Assembly: GCA_963663945.1 (NCBI GenBank)
Contig: OY760687.1
Span: forward strand, 3,782,001-3,846,000
Reading direction: 5' to 3'
DNA from: Bin87 sp963663945
GTDB taxonomy: Bacteria > Chloroflexota > Dehalococcoidia > Lucifugimonadales > UBA3495
DNA: 64,000 nt
Position numbers and translations under genes: made by a program. The notes below the pieces were generated by a model, which did no database searches, was not told the DNA's origin, and saw only the letters and a program-made list of their open reading frames with translations. Below, piece by piece: positions 53,887-61,745 of this stretch. How positions within the stretch are numbered: the stretch's first letter is position 1; each line of letters starts with the position of its first letter.

Positions 53887-53944
53887 GGTGGGTGAATGAC
53901 TCTACCCTTGCGGTCTGCACCACCTTGACTTAGAGGCAATCAAA

Positions 53945-55012
53945 TTGACCACCAACTTCACTGACATTACCACCGCAACCTGGGATGACGCCCTCGCCGC
54001 CATCGAGAAAGGGTATGAGCTGGGCTGGAGCGACGGCCTGCCCGTGGTGCCGCCCACCACGGTCCGGGTGGCCGAGTTCATCGGCTATGCCGGCCGCGAT
54101 CCCGACGACGTCCTGGGGGAACTGCCCGAGCGGCGCCGTGTGATCACCGTTGAAAAGGCGGCGGCCAATGCGGTGATGGCCGGCTGCCTTCCCGAGTACT
54201 TCCCGGTTGTGCTGGCTGCCACCGAGGCCATGCTGGACCCAACCTTCAACCTGGTGGGCCCGTCCTCGAGCATGGGTGGTTCGGCGGTGCTGTGCATCGT
54301 CAACGGGCCGGTCCGGGAGCAGATCGGTCTCAACAGCCGCAACAATCTGTTCGGCCCCGGCAACCGGGCCAACGGCACCATCGGGCGCTCCATCCGGCTG
54401 ATCCTGATGAATGCCTGCGCGGCCATCCCCGGCCTGTTCGACCGCAGCGTCATCGGCCATCCGGGCAAGTACACCTACTGCATCGCCGAGGCGGAGGATG
54501 AGACCCACTGGACCCCGCTGCACGTTGACCGTGGCTTCAACGCGTCCGACAGCACAGTCACGGTCTTCGCCGGCGAAAGCCCCCGCCAGATCCGCGCCGT
54601 AGGTCGGCCCGAGGCCATCCTGTATGCCATGGCCGACGTGGCATCGACGCTGGGCACGTCAATGTCCACTTCCGGCTCCGTGGGCGACGTTTCGGTGGGG
54701 ATCCGCCAGGGCCAGATTGTGGTCACCTTCGCCGGCAACAGCAACCTGTGGCAGGATTGGACCAAGGACCGGGTGCGCGAATACCTGCACGCCAACATTC
54801 ATCGTTCGGTGGCGGACCTCAAGCGCGGCCTGGTACTGCGCGGTGACGTGGAACAGGGTGACGAAGCCACAATGGTTCCGCTGATTCCCGAACCGGAGGA
54901 TATTCTGGTAATATTCGCCGGCGGCGAGGAGTCCAACATGGCCTCGGTGATACCCAGTTGGGGGCCCAAGGTTGGTTCCACCGCCGTTACGAGAGCAGTG
55001 AACATTCCGTAG
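53945..55012 (+). CDS. UGSC-selenoprotein partner protein (unnamed family)
   Basis: A 355-residue soluble protein with TTG start at 53945 (AGAGG 8 bases upstream). It lines up along its length with the C-terminal domain of the fused selenoprotein at 28346-30067: GWSDGLPVVPPT versus DWSDGMPIVPPT, EKAAANAVMAGC versus EKVAINAVMAGC, then GTIGRSIRLILMN and LHVDRGF. The shared Cys81 in NAVMAGC is a good candidate redox or metal residue. The UGSC selenoprotein gene starts 33 bases downstream. I do not recognise a named function; partnership with the UGSC protein is inferred from adjacency here and fusion elsewhere. Confidence 0.75.
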   Translation: MTTNFTDITTATWDDALAAIEKGYELGWSDGLPVVPPTTVRVAEFIGYAGRDPDDVLGELPERRRVITVEKAAANAVMAGCLPEYFPVVLAATEAMLDPTFNLVGPSSSMGGSAVLCIVNGPVREQIGLNSRNNLFGPGNRANGTIGRSIRLILMNACAAIPGLFDRSVIGHPGKYTYCIAEAEDETHWTPLHVDRGFNASDSTVTVFAGESPRQIRAVGRPEAILYAMADVASTLGTSMSTSGSVGDVSVGIRQGQIVVTFAGNSNLWQDWTKDRVREYLHANIHRSVADLKRGLVLRGDVEQGDEATMVPLIPEPEDILVIFAGGEESNMASVIPSWGPKVGSTAVTRAVNIP

Positions 55013-55045
55013 AGACGACAACACCCGCGATCAGGAGGGATGAAC

Positions 55046-55582
55046 ATGGCGACCCAGCAATACACGCTGGTCAACCCGACCACCGAACCGATCATCGCGC
55101 CCTTTGACGGAGCGCCGCGCCTGCCCACCCTGGCCGGCACCCGTGTGGGGCTGATCGACGACAGCAAGCGCAACGCTGACGTTTTGCTCGAAGAACTGGC
55201 TGAAGTTCTGCGCAACCGCTACGAGATCCGTGAGGTCCGCTGGCTGCGCAAGCCCAGCGCGTCGCGGCCGGCTGACCCCCAGGAACTGGAGGATTTGGTG
55301 GCCAACGTCGATTCGGTGGTGGTTGCCATCGGGGATTGAGGGAGCTGCAGCGCGTGCAGTGTGCACGACGGAATCCACGTTGAGAAGGCCGGTCTCCCCT
55401 CCGCTACCATTTGCACCGACCGCTTTATTCCCACCGCCAAGGGTATGGCCAAGATGTGGGGCGCGGAAGATTACCCGACGATCTTCACCCAGCACCCCAT
55501 CGAGAACCTGGAACGCCCCGCGCTGCGGGAGCGGGCCGAGGGCCTGGCCACCGAGGTGGCAGCGATCCTGACGAGCGGCTAG
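55046..55582 (+). CDS. UGSC family selenoprotein (TGA as Sec98)
   Basis: A 178-residue protein if TGA at 55337-55339 is read as Sec. The frame before it ends VDSVVVAIGD and continues U-GSCSACSVHDGIHVEKAG, the motif that gives the UGSC family its name; it stays open to the TAG at 55582. The N-terminal half (GTRVGLIDDSKRNADVLLEE) matches the UGSC domain at 30067. Two further Cys in GSCSACS could form a selenenylsulfide with Sec. A 6-bp hairpin follows. The start at 55046 has AGGAGG 7 bases upstream. It lies directly after its partner gene. Normal gene calling would give two broken pieces. Confidence 0.85.
55353..55367 (+). promoter_or_regulatory. Candidate SECIS hairpin
   Basis: CGTGCA pairs perfectly with TGCACG (6 bp) around a GTG loop; the loop begins 19 bases after the TGA. 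Short stem, G at the loop start and this spacing match what is known of bacterial SECIS elements. An alternative fold (CTGCA/TGCAG at 55345-55359) competes. Confidence 0.6.
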
Positions 55583-55584
55583 GT

Positions 55585-55959
55585 CTACACCAACCGCAAG
55601 CCCTGTTCCGTAAATCTGGCAAAGTCGTCCTCATTGGCGGTCGCGAACTGGGAGCCCGCTCCCAGCGCGACCGCCGCGATCATGCAGTCCACCATCGTGC
55701 CCCGGCGTCGGCCCGAGGTGTTGAACAGACGCGCGGAGATCGTTGCATGTCGGGACGTGAAATCTTGGGGTAGTCCAACTACCCTGGCGGCCAATTGCAG
55801 CTCGTCAGCAGTCAACGGGCCGCACAGGAATTCAGCCCAAGCCACTGCGCTGACAACTACGGTGTCGCCGGCGCGGATCCATTCCCGCAGTCTATGGTTT
55901 TCCGGCGAATCCGGTATCAGCGCCCGGATGAGAAAACTGGTGTCCAGATGAATCGTCAC
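55585..55959 (-). CDS. PIN-domain RNase toxin
   Basis: A 124-residue PIN protein, VapC-like. The four acidic positions are Asp in IHLDTSFLIR, Glu in AWAEFLCG, Asp in GTMVDCMIAAVAL and the late TANEDDFARF. GTG at 55959 overlaps the stop of the preceding gene, so the pair is coupled. The stop lies 3 bases from the convergent UGSC selenoprotein stop. VapC-type proteins cut tRNA or rRNA. The partner is a DUF7662-like protein instead of a usual AbrB or RHH antitoxin. Confidence 0.88.
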   Translation of the reverse strand: MTIHLDTSFLIRALIPDSPENHRLREWIRAGDTVVVSAVAWAEFLCGPLTADELQLAARVVGLPQDFTSRHATISARLFNTSGRRRGTMVDCMIAAVALGAGSQFATANEDDFARFTEQGLRLV

Positions 55960-56381
55960 AGCCCATTGGCGCGCCGTTCCGCCCGCATGTTTCGCGCCCA
56001 CCCAGCAAGGTCTACCTCGCGAGCACCCAGCGCCGTCTGCAATTGATCCAGCGCGTTCAGGGCGTCGATGGTGGACGCGGGTTGCCCTCCCTGCGCATCA
56101 AAGCCCTCGCGCCGGAACAGCAGCGTCTCTGCGTCTATATCCACGTCAGCCGTTTCCCACCCGGCGGCAAGCCAGGCGCGTGCTTGGCGAAGGATGTTGT
56201 CGCCGGAGTGATTTGACCACCAAGCCCGATGACGGCGCGCAGATGGCGGCAGTGTGTCCCCGATGACCGTCTCGACATCAGAGAATGAAGCACGCCATTC
56301 TTGGGCCGTCAGATCGCATAGGTGCGTATAAAGTTTGCGGTATTTTCGTCCGCTGAATTCCAACGTATTACTCCTCCGCAT
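55956..56381 (-). CDS. DUF7662-like protein, candidate antitoxin of PIN toxin
   Basis: A 141-residue protein. The front holds EFSGRKYRKLYTHLCDLTAQ, EWRASFSDVETVIGDTLPPS and ARRHRAWWSNHSGDNILRQA, a compact conserved module of the DUF7662 type, ending with LAAGWETADVD. The C-terminal part is helical and may bind the PIN protein. It overlaps the PIN gene by 4 bases, the classic antitoxin-toxin order. Start choice is open: ATG at 56381 or TTG at 56363, which has GGAGG 9 bases upstream. Confidence 0.65.
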   Translation of the reverse strand: MRRSNTLEFSGRKYRKLYTHLCDLTAQEWRASFSDVETVIGDTLPPSARRHRAWWSNHSGDNILRQARAWLAAGWETADVDIDAETLLFRREGFDAQGGQPASTIDALNALDQLQTALGAREVDLAGWARNMRAERRANGL

Positions 56382-56401
56382 CGGCTGGTGAAGAGCCGAT
56401 T

Positions 56402-56638
56402 TCATTGTCCGCGGCCCGCCGCCGCTTCCGCGTCTCGCAGGTCGGGCGGCAGCAGGTTGGGGATGCCGTCGCGGATGGGATAGACCTCGTTGCAAGGAGA
56501 ACACGTCAGGGCGCCGGTTAGGACTTCGCCGGCGTCGGGCGCCTCGTCCGGGGCGATGGTCTCTGCATCGAGGATCAGTGCGCCCCGGCAGACCGGGCAG
56601 GCCAGTATGTCCAGCAGGTCGGTTCTCAATTCGTTCAC
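56402..56638 (-). CDS. Trm112/YcaR-type zinc-ribbon protein
   Basis: A 78-residue protein with a four-Cys zinc ribbon: ILACPVCRG and TCSPCNEVYPI followed by the family tail RDGIPNLLPPD. This is the Trm112 (YcaR/UPF0434) family, small partners or activators of methyltransferases and others. It stands about 10 bases downstream of the CopD-like gene on the same strand. Confidence 0.88.
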   Translation of the reverse strand: MNELRTDLLDILACPVCRGALILDAETIAPDEAPDAGEVLTGALTCSPCNEVYPIRDGIPNLLPPDLRDAEAAAGRGQ

Positions 56639-56649
56639 CTCAGCCAGAT

Positions 56650-57111
56650 TCAGCCGGCCAGTCCTTTCTCGAATAACCAGGTGAGTACGTCGGCCAGGCC
56701 GATCACCAGGACGCCGACGATGGTCAATGCCACCGGCCCGGTCATTGCTCCGCCGATGCCACCGGCGGGCCGGTCACGGTGTCGGGGCAATAGCCAGGCG
56801 ACAACGAAAGCGTACACCGCCAACAGGATTTTTGCGACCAGCGCCACCGTATAGGCCATGCCGGCGGCGTCAGAGGTCAGCCGATCCACCGTCAGGATCA
56901 CGCCGGACACGATGAGCACGGCGATGGCAGTGAGGACCATGGGCCGGAACTCCGCCGCCAACGCGCGGCCTACCAATCCGCCCGAGTCAGCGGTGCGCAG
57001 CGCGGGCCGGCCGGCCAGCAGCATGAACAGGCTGCCGCCGATCCAGACCACCGCCGCCAGCGCGTGCGCCCAGCGGATGATGAGCAGGATGATGCCCAGC
57101 ACGTCGATCAT
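56650..57111 (-). CDS. CopD/DUF2269-type small membrane protein
   Basis: A 153-residue protein with four hydrophobic segments. The first carries IRWAHALAAVVWIGGSLFML, with the His and Trp typical of CopD/haem-binding-like membrane proteins; FRPMVLTAIAVLIVSGVI is the second. The start codon overlaps the stop of the TlpA gene (base 57111), so the pair is translated together. A role in copper, haem or redox handling at the membrane is possible. Confidence 0.78.
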   Translation of the reverse strand: MIDVLGIILLIIRWAHALAAVVWIGGSLFMLLAGRPALRTADSGGLVGRALAAEFRPMVLTAIAVLIVSGVILTVDRLTSDAAGMAYTVALVAKILLAVYAFVVAWLLPRHRDRPAGGIGGAMTGPVALTIVGVLVIGLADVLTWLFEKGLAG

Positions 57112-57647
57112 CAGAGCAATTCGTCCAGTATTTTGGTCAGCGTCTCGACGTCCATGCGGCTGATCTCCATCTTGTGGATGCGGCCGCCCTGGTCGATGAA
57201 GTAGGTGGTGGGAAAGAACTGCACTGCGTATTCCTGGGCCACCCGGGCTCGGACGTCGGTGGCGAAGTCGAAAGTCAGGCCAAACTCATCCACGAACTGG
57301 CGCGCCTCGACCTCGGTGTCGAAACCCTGGGGCACGAACAGGCCGATGAAGCGCACGTCCCGGCCCTGGTACTCCTCCCAGACTTCCTGGAACGCGGGCA
57401 TCTCATCGCGGCAGGGCGGGCAGGACGGGTACCAGAAGTTGATGACCACCGCCTGGCCGCGCTGCTCAGACAGGCGAAATTCCTCGCCGGCGAAGGTTTT
57501 CAGGGAGAAGTCGGCGGCGGGTTGGCCAGTGGAGCAGGCGACCAGTGAAATCGAGAAAGCGAGGGCCACCAGCATCCCCGACAGATTGCGTCGCGGGAAC
57601 GAAAGCAACCGGAACGGGTGGCCAGGGACGCGCAGCATTGCCAGCAT
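57111..57647 (-). CDS. TlpA-like thioredoxin-fold lipoprotein
   Basis: A 178-residue extracellular thioredoxin-like protein. The lipobox SLVAC has Cys38, which would be lipid-modified; the active CxxC is Cys76 and Cys79 in YPSCPPCRDEM, and the cis-Pro is in QFFPTTYFID. It probably reduces disulfides for cytochrome c maturation or similar. It is first in a set with the CopD-like and Trm112-like genes. Confidence 0.9.
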   Translation of the reverse strand: MLAMLRVPGHPFRLLSFPRRNLSGMLVALAFSISLVACSTGQPAADFSLKTFAGEEFRLSEQRGQAVVINFWYPSCPPCRDEMPAFQEVWEEYQGRDVRFIGLFVPQGFDTEVEARQFVDEFGLTFDFATDVRARVAQEYAVQFFPTTYFIDQGGRIHKMEISRMDVETLTKILDELL

Positions 57648-57740
57648 GCACCTATTTTACCGGAGCGCGCCTCGCACATGGCTCATGCCACGCGGCCAGC
57701 CTCTTCTCGAAACCGGCGCATGCCGGCCGGCCAGGCGCAT

Positions 57741-58985
57741 CTACCCTTTGCTCTGGCCGGCCATTTCCCCGAACTGACGGCCGAACAGGCTGGTCAGCAG
57801 TGCGCTGACGACGGTTGCACCAACGCACATGTAGCCGATTCCGCCGTAGCCGACGTTGGCCAACAGCGCCCCCGCTATGGCAGCGCCCAGCATCCCGCCA
57901 CCCTGGTTGCTGAAACCCATGAGGCCCACACCGGTGGCCTTGGACTCGCCGGAATACTCGGTGCTGGCGGAGATCAGGATCGGAAAGGTCACGCTCAACA
58001 AGCCGGTGCTGAGCGTCGCAACGGCCACCGTTGCCCACAGCCCCATCTCCACGGAAAACACCACGAACCCGAACGCCCCGCCGACGATGCCACAGGCGGC
58101 GCTGATCAGCGCGCGATACCTCAGGTTTGCCCCGTAGGATGCGCTGTAGGTGCCGACCATCTGCCCGATCGAGGTTATCGCCAACGGCAGGGCCACGAAC
58201 CCCACGCTCAGGCCGAAAGTATTTATCAGGTAAGCGGCGAAGAAACTGATGCTCCCCCAAAAGGCGATACGCTGCGTCACGTTCACCGGCACCGCCACGC
58301 GGAAGTACCGTATCGACACCAGCGCCTTGTATCTGGAAAAGTATGCGAAATTCCGGACCCGCTCTCCCTGCTGTTTGGGGAGCCACAGGAAGTTCGCCAC
58401 CAGCGCGAGCACCAGCACGCTTCCGTACAAGACGAACGCAAACTGCCAGCCGCCCACTTCGGCCAGCACCGCAACCAGCGGTACGCTGATGGCTGCGGCC
58501 AGTCCCTGGATCGACAGCAGGGCGCTTACCGCCCGCGCTCGCCTGGCGGGGGAAATGACATCGGCCACCGACCCGACGATGTTGGGAGGGATCACTCCTC
58601 CACCCAGACCGGTCAGGACCCGCAGCGCCAGCAGCGTCTCCAGATTGGGTGCGAATGCGCAACCCAGGGTGGATAACGAGAGCACTGCCAGACTCACCAG
58701 GGCCACCGGCCGGCGCCCGAAGGAGTCGGACAGGGGAGCGGCCGACACTCCGGTGACCGCCCAGGCCGCAAAGGTCGCTGTCGCCAGCTGCCCGGCCACG
58801 GCCACCGATATGTCCAGGTCGGTCGCGATCTCCACCAGCAGCGGCGGGACGATCAGGATCGCGCTTATCGTCGCAAAAACGGTGAGCGCCAGCACGGCCA
58901 TGAACCATGCTTTGTTAATCTCTCGCTGCCCGGCCTGTGCCGTTTGCGTTCTGATGTCGTTGGTACCTTTTCTGGGTGGCGACAA
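57741..58985 (-). CDS. Major facilitator superfamily transporter
   Basis: A 414-residue MFS permease with twelve hydrophobic segments. The A-like motif is SAAPLSDSFGRRPVALVSL between segments two and three, and GLGGGVIPPNIVGSVAD is the typical motif C-like stretch of exporters. Substrate is open; drug or metabolite efflux is likely. It is monocistronic, upstream of the IS21 element, with 93 bases to the TlpA gene. Confidence 0.9.
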   Translation of the reverse strand: MSPPRKGTNDIRTQTAQAGQREINKAWFMAVLALTVFATISAILIVPPLLVEIATDLDISVAVAGQLATATFAAWAVTGVSAAPLSDSFGRRPVALVSLAVLSLSTLGCAFAPNLETLLALRVLTGLGGGVIPPNIVGSVADVISPARRARAVSALLSIQGLAAAISVPLVAVLAEVGGWQFAFVLYGSVLVLALVANFLWLPKQQGERVRNFAYFSRYKALVSIRYFRVAVPVNVTQRIAFWGSISFFAAYLINTFGLSVGFVALPLAITSIGQMVGTYSASYGANLRYRALISAACGIVGGAFGFVVFSVEMGLWATVAVATLSTGLLSVTFPILISASTEYSGESKATGVGLMGFSNQGGGMLGAAIAGALLANVGYGGIGYMCVGATVVSALLTSLFGRQFGEMAGQSKG

Positions 58986-59110
58986 AACCGGAGCCGGCAG
59001 GTCTGAGTTGTTTACGACCGGCCGGCCTCAGGGTTTGCTCCGGATGCGCCTGACGGGACCTGCGGTTTGCCTGGCGATTGTCAACGCGCCGATAATAATG
59101 TCCGTGTCCC

Positions 59111-59129
59111 GCGTCAACCATTCTTGCCG
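59111..59129. repeat. IS21 left inverted repeat
   Basis: GCGTCAACCATTCTTGCCG matches the complement of 61493-61511 at 16 of 19 positions. Confidence 0.7.
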
Positions 59130-59141
59130 ATTTATCGTCGA

Positions 59142-59960
59142 TTAGTTTTGCCGGTTCACCTCCTTGGCAGGCGCAGCGTTGGCGTCGGCCGCGGCAGTCT
59201 CGCCGCGTTGCTGTGCTGCGTCAGTCCGGTAGCTGGGGACGTCGAATTCCAGGATGACGGAGTGGTGAACCACCCGGTCAATCGCTGCGGCGGTGGCCAT
59301 GGGATTGGCAAAGATGCGCTCCCACTCCGAGAAGACCAGGTTGGACGTGATGCCCAACGACCGGCGTTCGTAGCGTTCTGCGATGAGGGTGAAGAGGACC
59401 TCGGACTCCTCAGTACCCTGGGGCAGGTAGCCGAGATCGTCCAGGAGGAGGAAGTCGAAGTTGTCCAGCTTGCGCAGTTGTCGGGGCAGGTCGAAGTCAC
59501 GCTTGGCGGCCAGCAGATCCTGCACCAGACGGTAGGCCGGTGCGAAGAGGACGGAGTGGCCGGCCTCCACCAGGCGGTGTCCCAGAGCGCAGAGCGCGTG
59601 GGTCTTGCCGGTGCCGGGGAGCCCGAAGGCCAGCACGTTGACGCCGTGATCCACGAAGCTGCCCTGGGCCAGTTGGTCCATCTGCTGCCGTAGAGCGAGG
59701 GGCATCCGGTGATGCTCGAAGGTCTCCCAGGTCTTGCCCGAGGGCAGCCGGGACGCCTGACGCAGCCGGTTGATGCGCCGGTGGCGGCGATCCTCGGCTT
59801 CCTGCTCCAGCACCTCCAGGAAGGTGGACAGGGCCTCGCCGTGGCCAGCCTCGGTGAAACGGGCCACCGACTGAGCGCCCATGGTGGGCAGCTTGAATTC
59901 GCGGCAGAGCTGACCGATGCGCTCCGGGATCACGCTGGTGTCGGTGTCCATCATGCGCAC
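59142..59960 (-). CDS. istB: IS21 helper ATPase IstB
   Basis: A 272-residue AAA+ helper protein. Walker A is FGLPGTGKTHAL and Walker B is FLLLDDLGYLPQG; the DnaA/DnaC-like family features match IstB. It remodels target DNA and stimulates the IstA transposase. It overlaps the istA end by 10 bases and so is translationally coupled. Length and motifs are complete, suggesting an active element. Confidence 0.95.
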   Translation of the reverse strand: MRMMDTDTSVIPERIGQLCREFKLPTMGAQSVARFTEAGHGEALSTFLEVLEQEAEDRRHRRINRLRQASRLPSGKTWETFEHHRMPLALRQQMDQLAQGSFVDHGVNVLAFGLPGTGKTHALCALGHRLVEAGHSVLFAPAYRLVQDLLAAKRDFDLPRQLRKLDNFDFLLLDDLGYLPQGTEESEVLFTLIAERYERRSLGITSNLVFSEWERIFANPMATAAAIDRVVHHSVILEFDVPSYRTDAAQQRGETAAADANAAPAKEVNRQN

Positions 59961-61453
59961 ACCCCCACCATGGCCGTACTGCTCGTGAGCAGACCGTCGT
60001 AGATCTTCAGGTCCGGCTTCCCAGAGAGGACCAGCACCGGAGCCTGGGGCACCCTGGGCTCGGCCAGTTCCCGCACCTCGGCGTAGTCGAAGGGCTGACC
60101 GGTCTCCAGCAGCAGCGACAGGGCGCTGTCCACCATGACCTCCATGGTGGTGGCCGCCAGGTGCAGGATGCGCACGTACTCCACGTCGGCGCGCTCACCG
60201 CGCCACTGCCTGAGCGCATCGTAGGCCAGCCGGAAGTGCAGGGTGGGAAAGAGCTGCTCCCTGAAGCGGTACCGGGCGAATGCTCCGGGCTTGCGCACCA
60301 GGGAATTGATCACGTGGCGGTAATTGACGTTTACTTCCCCATCACCGTGCACGCGCGCCATGCGTTCCACAAAGTGGCCCTTGTAGTACACTTCCACGTG
60401 CTCGGAATAGAGGCGGATCTGTACCACCTTGCCAATGAGCCGGGACGGGACGCTGTAGCTGCGTCCCGCCACCTGGATCGTACTCCACCGGCGCACCTTG
60501 GACTGGTAGTTGGCGTATTCCGGCATGGGGGCTGGCGGCAGGGGTCTTAGGCAAGCCATTTCCTGCTCCAGCTTCCCCCGCACCAGGCGGTTTCGCTTCT
60601 CCACCATCTCCCGTACGAAACCGGCGTAGTCGTCGGCGGTGTGGAAATCGCGGCTGCCGCGCATGATCAAAGCCTGGTCCACGGCATCCTTCAAACGGTA
60701 GTGAGCGTGCTCGGCAACGCCGTTTTCGTGGCTCTTGCCAGGATTGATGCGGGTGGATCGGACACCGTAGTGGTCCAGCAGGGCGGCGTAATTGTCGTTT
60801 AGCGCCCGGCCTCGGCTGCGTTTCATCTCGTGGGTGGCAGCAGAGGTATTGTCGGAACGCACCACCTCCGGTACGCCGCCCAGGGCCCAGAGCGCATTCT
60901 GTAATCCCTGCTTGAGGGCCAGGAAGGTCTCGCCGGCGGCGACCTCCGCGTAGCGCCAGCCCGAGTGGCTGAGGATCAGCTGAAACAGCAGGTGGGGGTA
61001 GGGCTCACCGGCGACGGTCACCCCCAGGGCGCTGCAGTGGGTGAAATCAAACTGGGCCTCCCGACCCGGCGGATGCTCCTGGGGGAAGTAAACCTCCTGA
61101 TCCGGGCCATTCAGCGCCCGCCAGTCCTGTAATCGTCGTTGCAGGGTGCGCAGCTGGGAGGCGCTGAACTGGCCAGGATGCTGCTCCTCCAGCCATTCGA
61201 TAATCGTCGTTGCCTTCAGCTTGCCCTTGGGGTCGTCCCGCAGCAGGGGCTCAATCTCCTCTTCCCACACCCCGTCGAAGGGGTCGGACCGAGTGCGCCA
61301 CCAGCGCTCCGGTTTGGTCTCCGACGGCAACGGGCCACTCTGCCATTTGCGCGCCGACCGCACGCTCATCCCAGACATGGCGGCCGCCGTCTCCTGTGTC
61401 TTGCCTTCCATACGTTTTTGCCTCAAAAGTCTGACTTGTCGGTCCTTGATCAA
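59951..61453 (-). CDS. istA: IS21 transposase IstA
   Basis: A 500-residue DDE transposase. An N-terminal helix-turn-helix (GKTQETAAAMSGMSVRSARKW) binds the ends; the catalytic core has Asp in QFDFTHCSALGV, Asp in VRSDNTSAATHE and Glu in HENGVAEHAHYRL. It is full length for the family. It is the first gene of the element; the right inverted repeat lies 40 bases upstream of the start. Confidence 0.95.
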   Translation of the reverse strand: MIKDRQVRLLRQKRMEGKTQETAAAMSGMSVRSARKWQSGPLPSETKPERWWRTRSDPFDGVWEEEIEPLLRDDPKGKLKATTIIEWLEEQHPGQFSASQLRTLQRRLQDWRALNGPDQEVYFPQEHPPGREAQFDFTHCSALGVTVAGEPYPHLLFQLILSHSGWRYAEVAAGETFLALKQGLQNALWALGGVPEVVRSDNTSAATHEMKRSRGRALNDNYAALLDHYGVRSTRINPGKSHENGVAEHAHYRLKDAVDQALIMRGSRDFHTADDYAGFVREMVEKRNRLVRGKLEQEMACLRPLPPAPMPEYANYQSKVRRWSTIQVAGRSYSVPSRLIGKVVQIRLYSEHVEVYYKGHFVERMARVHGDGEVNVNYRHVINSLVRKPGAFARYRFREQLFPTLHFRLAYDALRQWRGERADVEYVRILHLAATTMEVMVDSALSLLLETGQPFDYAEVRELAEPRVPQAPVLVLSGKPDLKIYDGLLTSSTAMVGVCA

Positions 61454-61492
61454 TCCGGCACCTCCGTGCCGGACGATTTACACCATCCCAAC

Positions 61493-61511
61493 CGGCAAGA
61501 ATAGTCGGCGC
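61493..61511. repeat. IS21 right inverted repeat
   Basis: Complement of the left repeat at 16 of 19 positions, with the conserved core CGGCAAGAAT. Confidence 0.7.
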
Positions 61512-61642
61512 AAGAGGCATTCCTTATTGTCGTCTATCAGTCCGCCCATAATTATAGCCCAAAGCGCGCTGAGGCCCACCCGGAGCGCCATCCCCGCGCA
61601 TTGCTCCAGGCCATTCGGTGGCAAGACTCCGTACTGCCGCGC

Positions 61643-61670
61643 TTGACTGCCTATCGTGCTCGGCTACAAT
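61643..61670 (+). promoter_or_regulatory. Promoter of the SDR gene
   Basis: TTGACT (5/6) and TACAAT (5/6) are 16 bases apart, about 75 bases before the SDR start at 61746. Confidence 0.55.
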
Positions 61671-61745
61671 CGTAGCGTCCAGTAGAAGCCTTATCCCGGA
61701 GCCAACGTCAGCCGTCAAACGGGCGGTCACCCTGGAGGTGTTTGT

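Larger units (their letters stand above)
59111..61511 (-). mobile_element. IS21-family insertion sequence
   Basis: Leftward istA and istB overlap by 10 bases and are enclosed by 19-bp imperfect inverted repeats (16/19) at 59111-59129 and 61493-61511, each ending ATTCTTGCCG. A second related block, TTTTGCCGGTTCACC, follows the left repeat, as in the multi-repeat ends of IS21. The exact outer ends and any target duplication are uncertain. Both genes look intact. Confidence 0.85.

Noticed and set aside
55361..55582. Small separate gene starting with GTG at 55361
   Set aside because: It is the continuation of the UGSC frame after the Sec codon; seven coding codons lie between the TGA and this GTG.
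59099..61519. IS21 ends set at outer TG...CA and a target duplication
   Set aside because: Outer bases do not line up between the two ends and no clear target duplication was seen, so only the 19-bp repeats are reported as limits.
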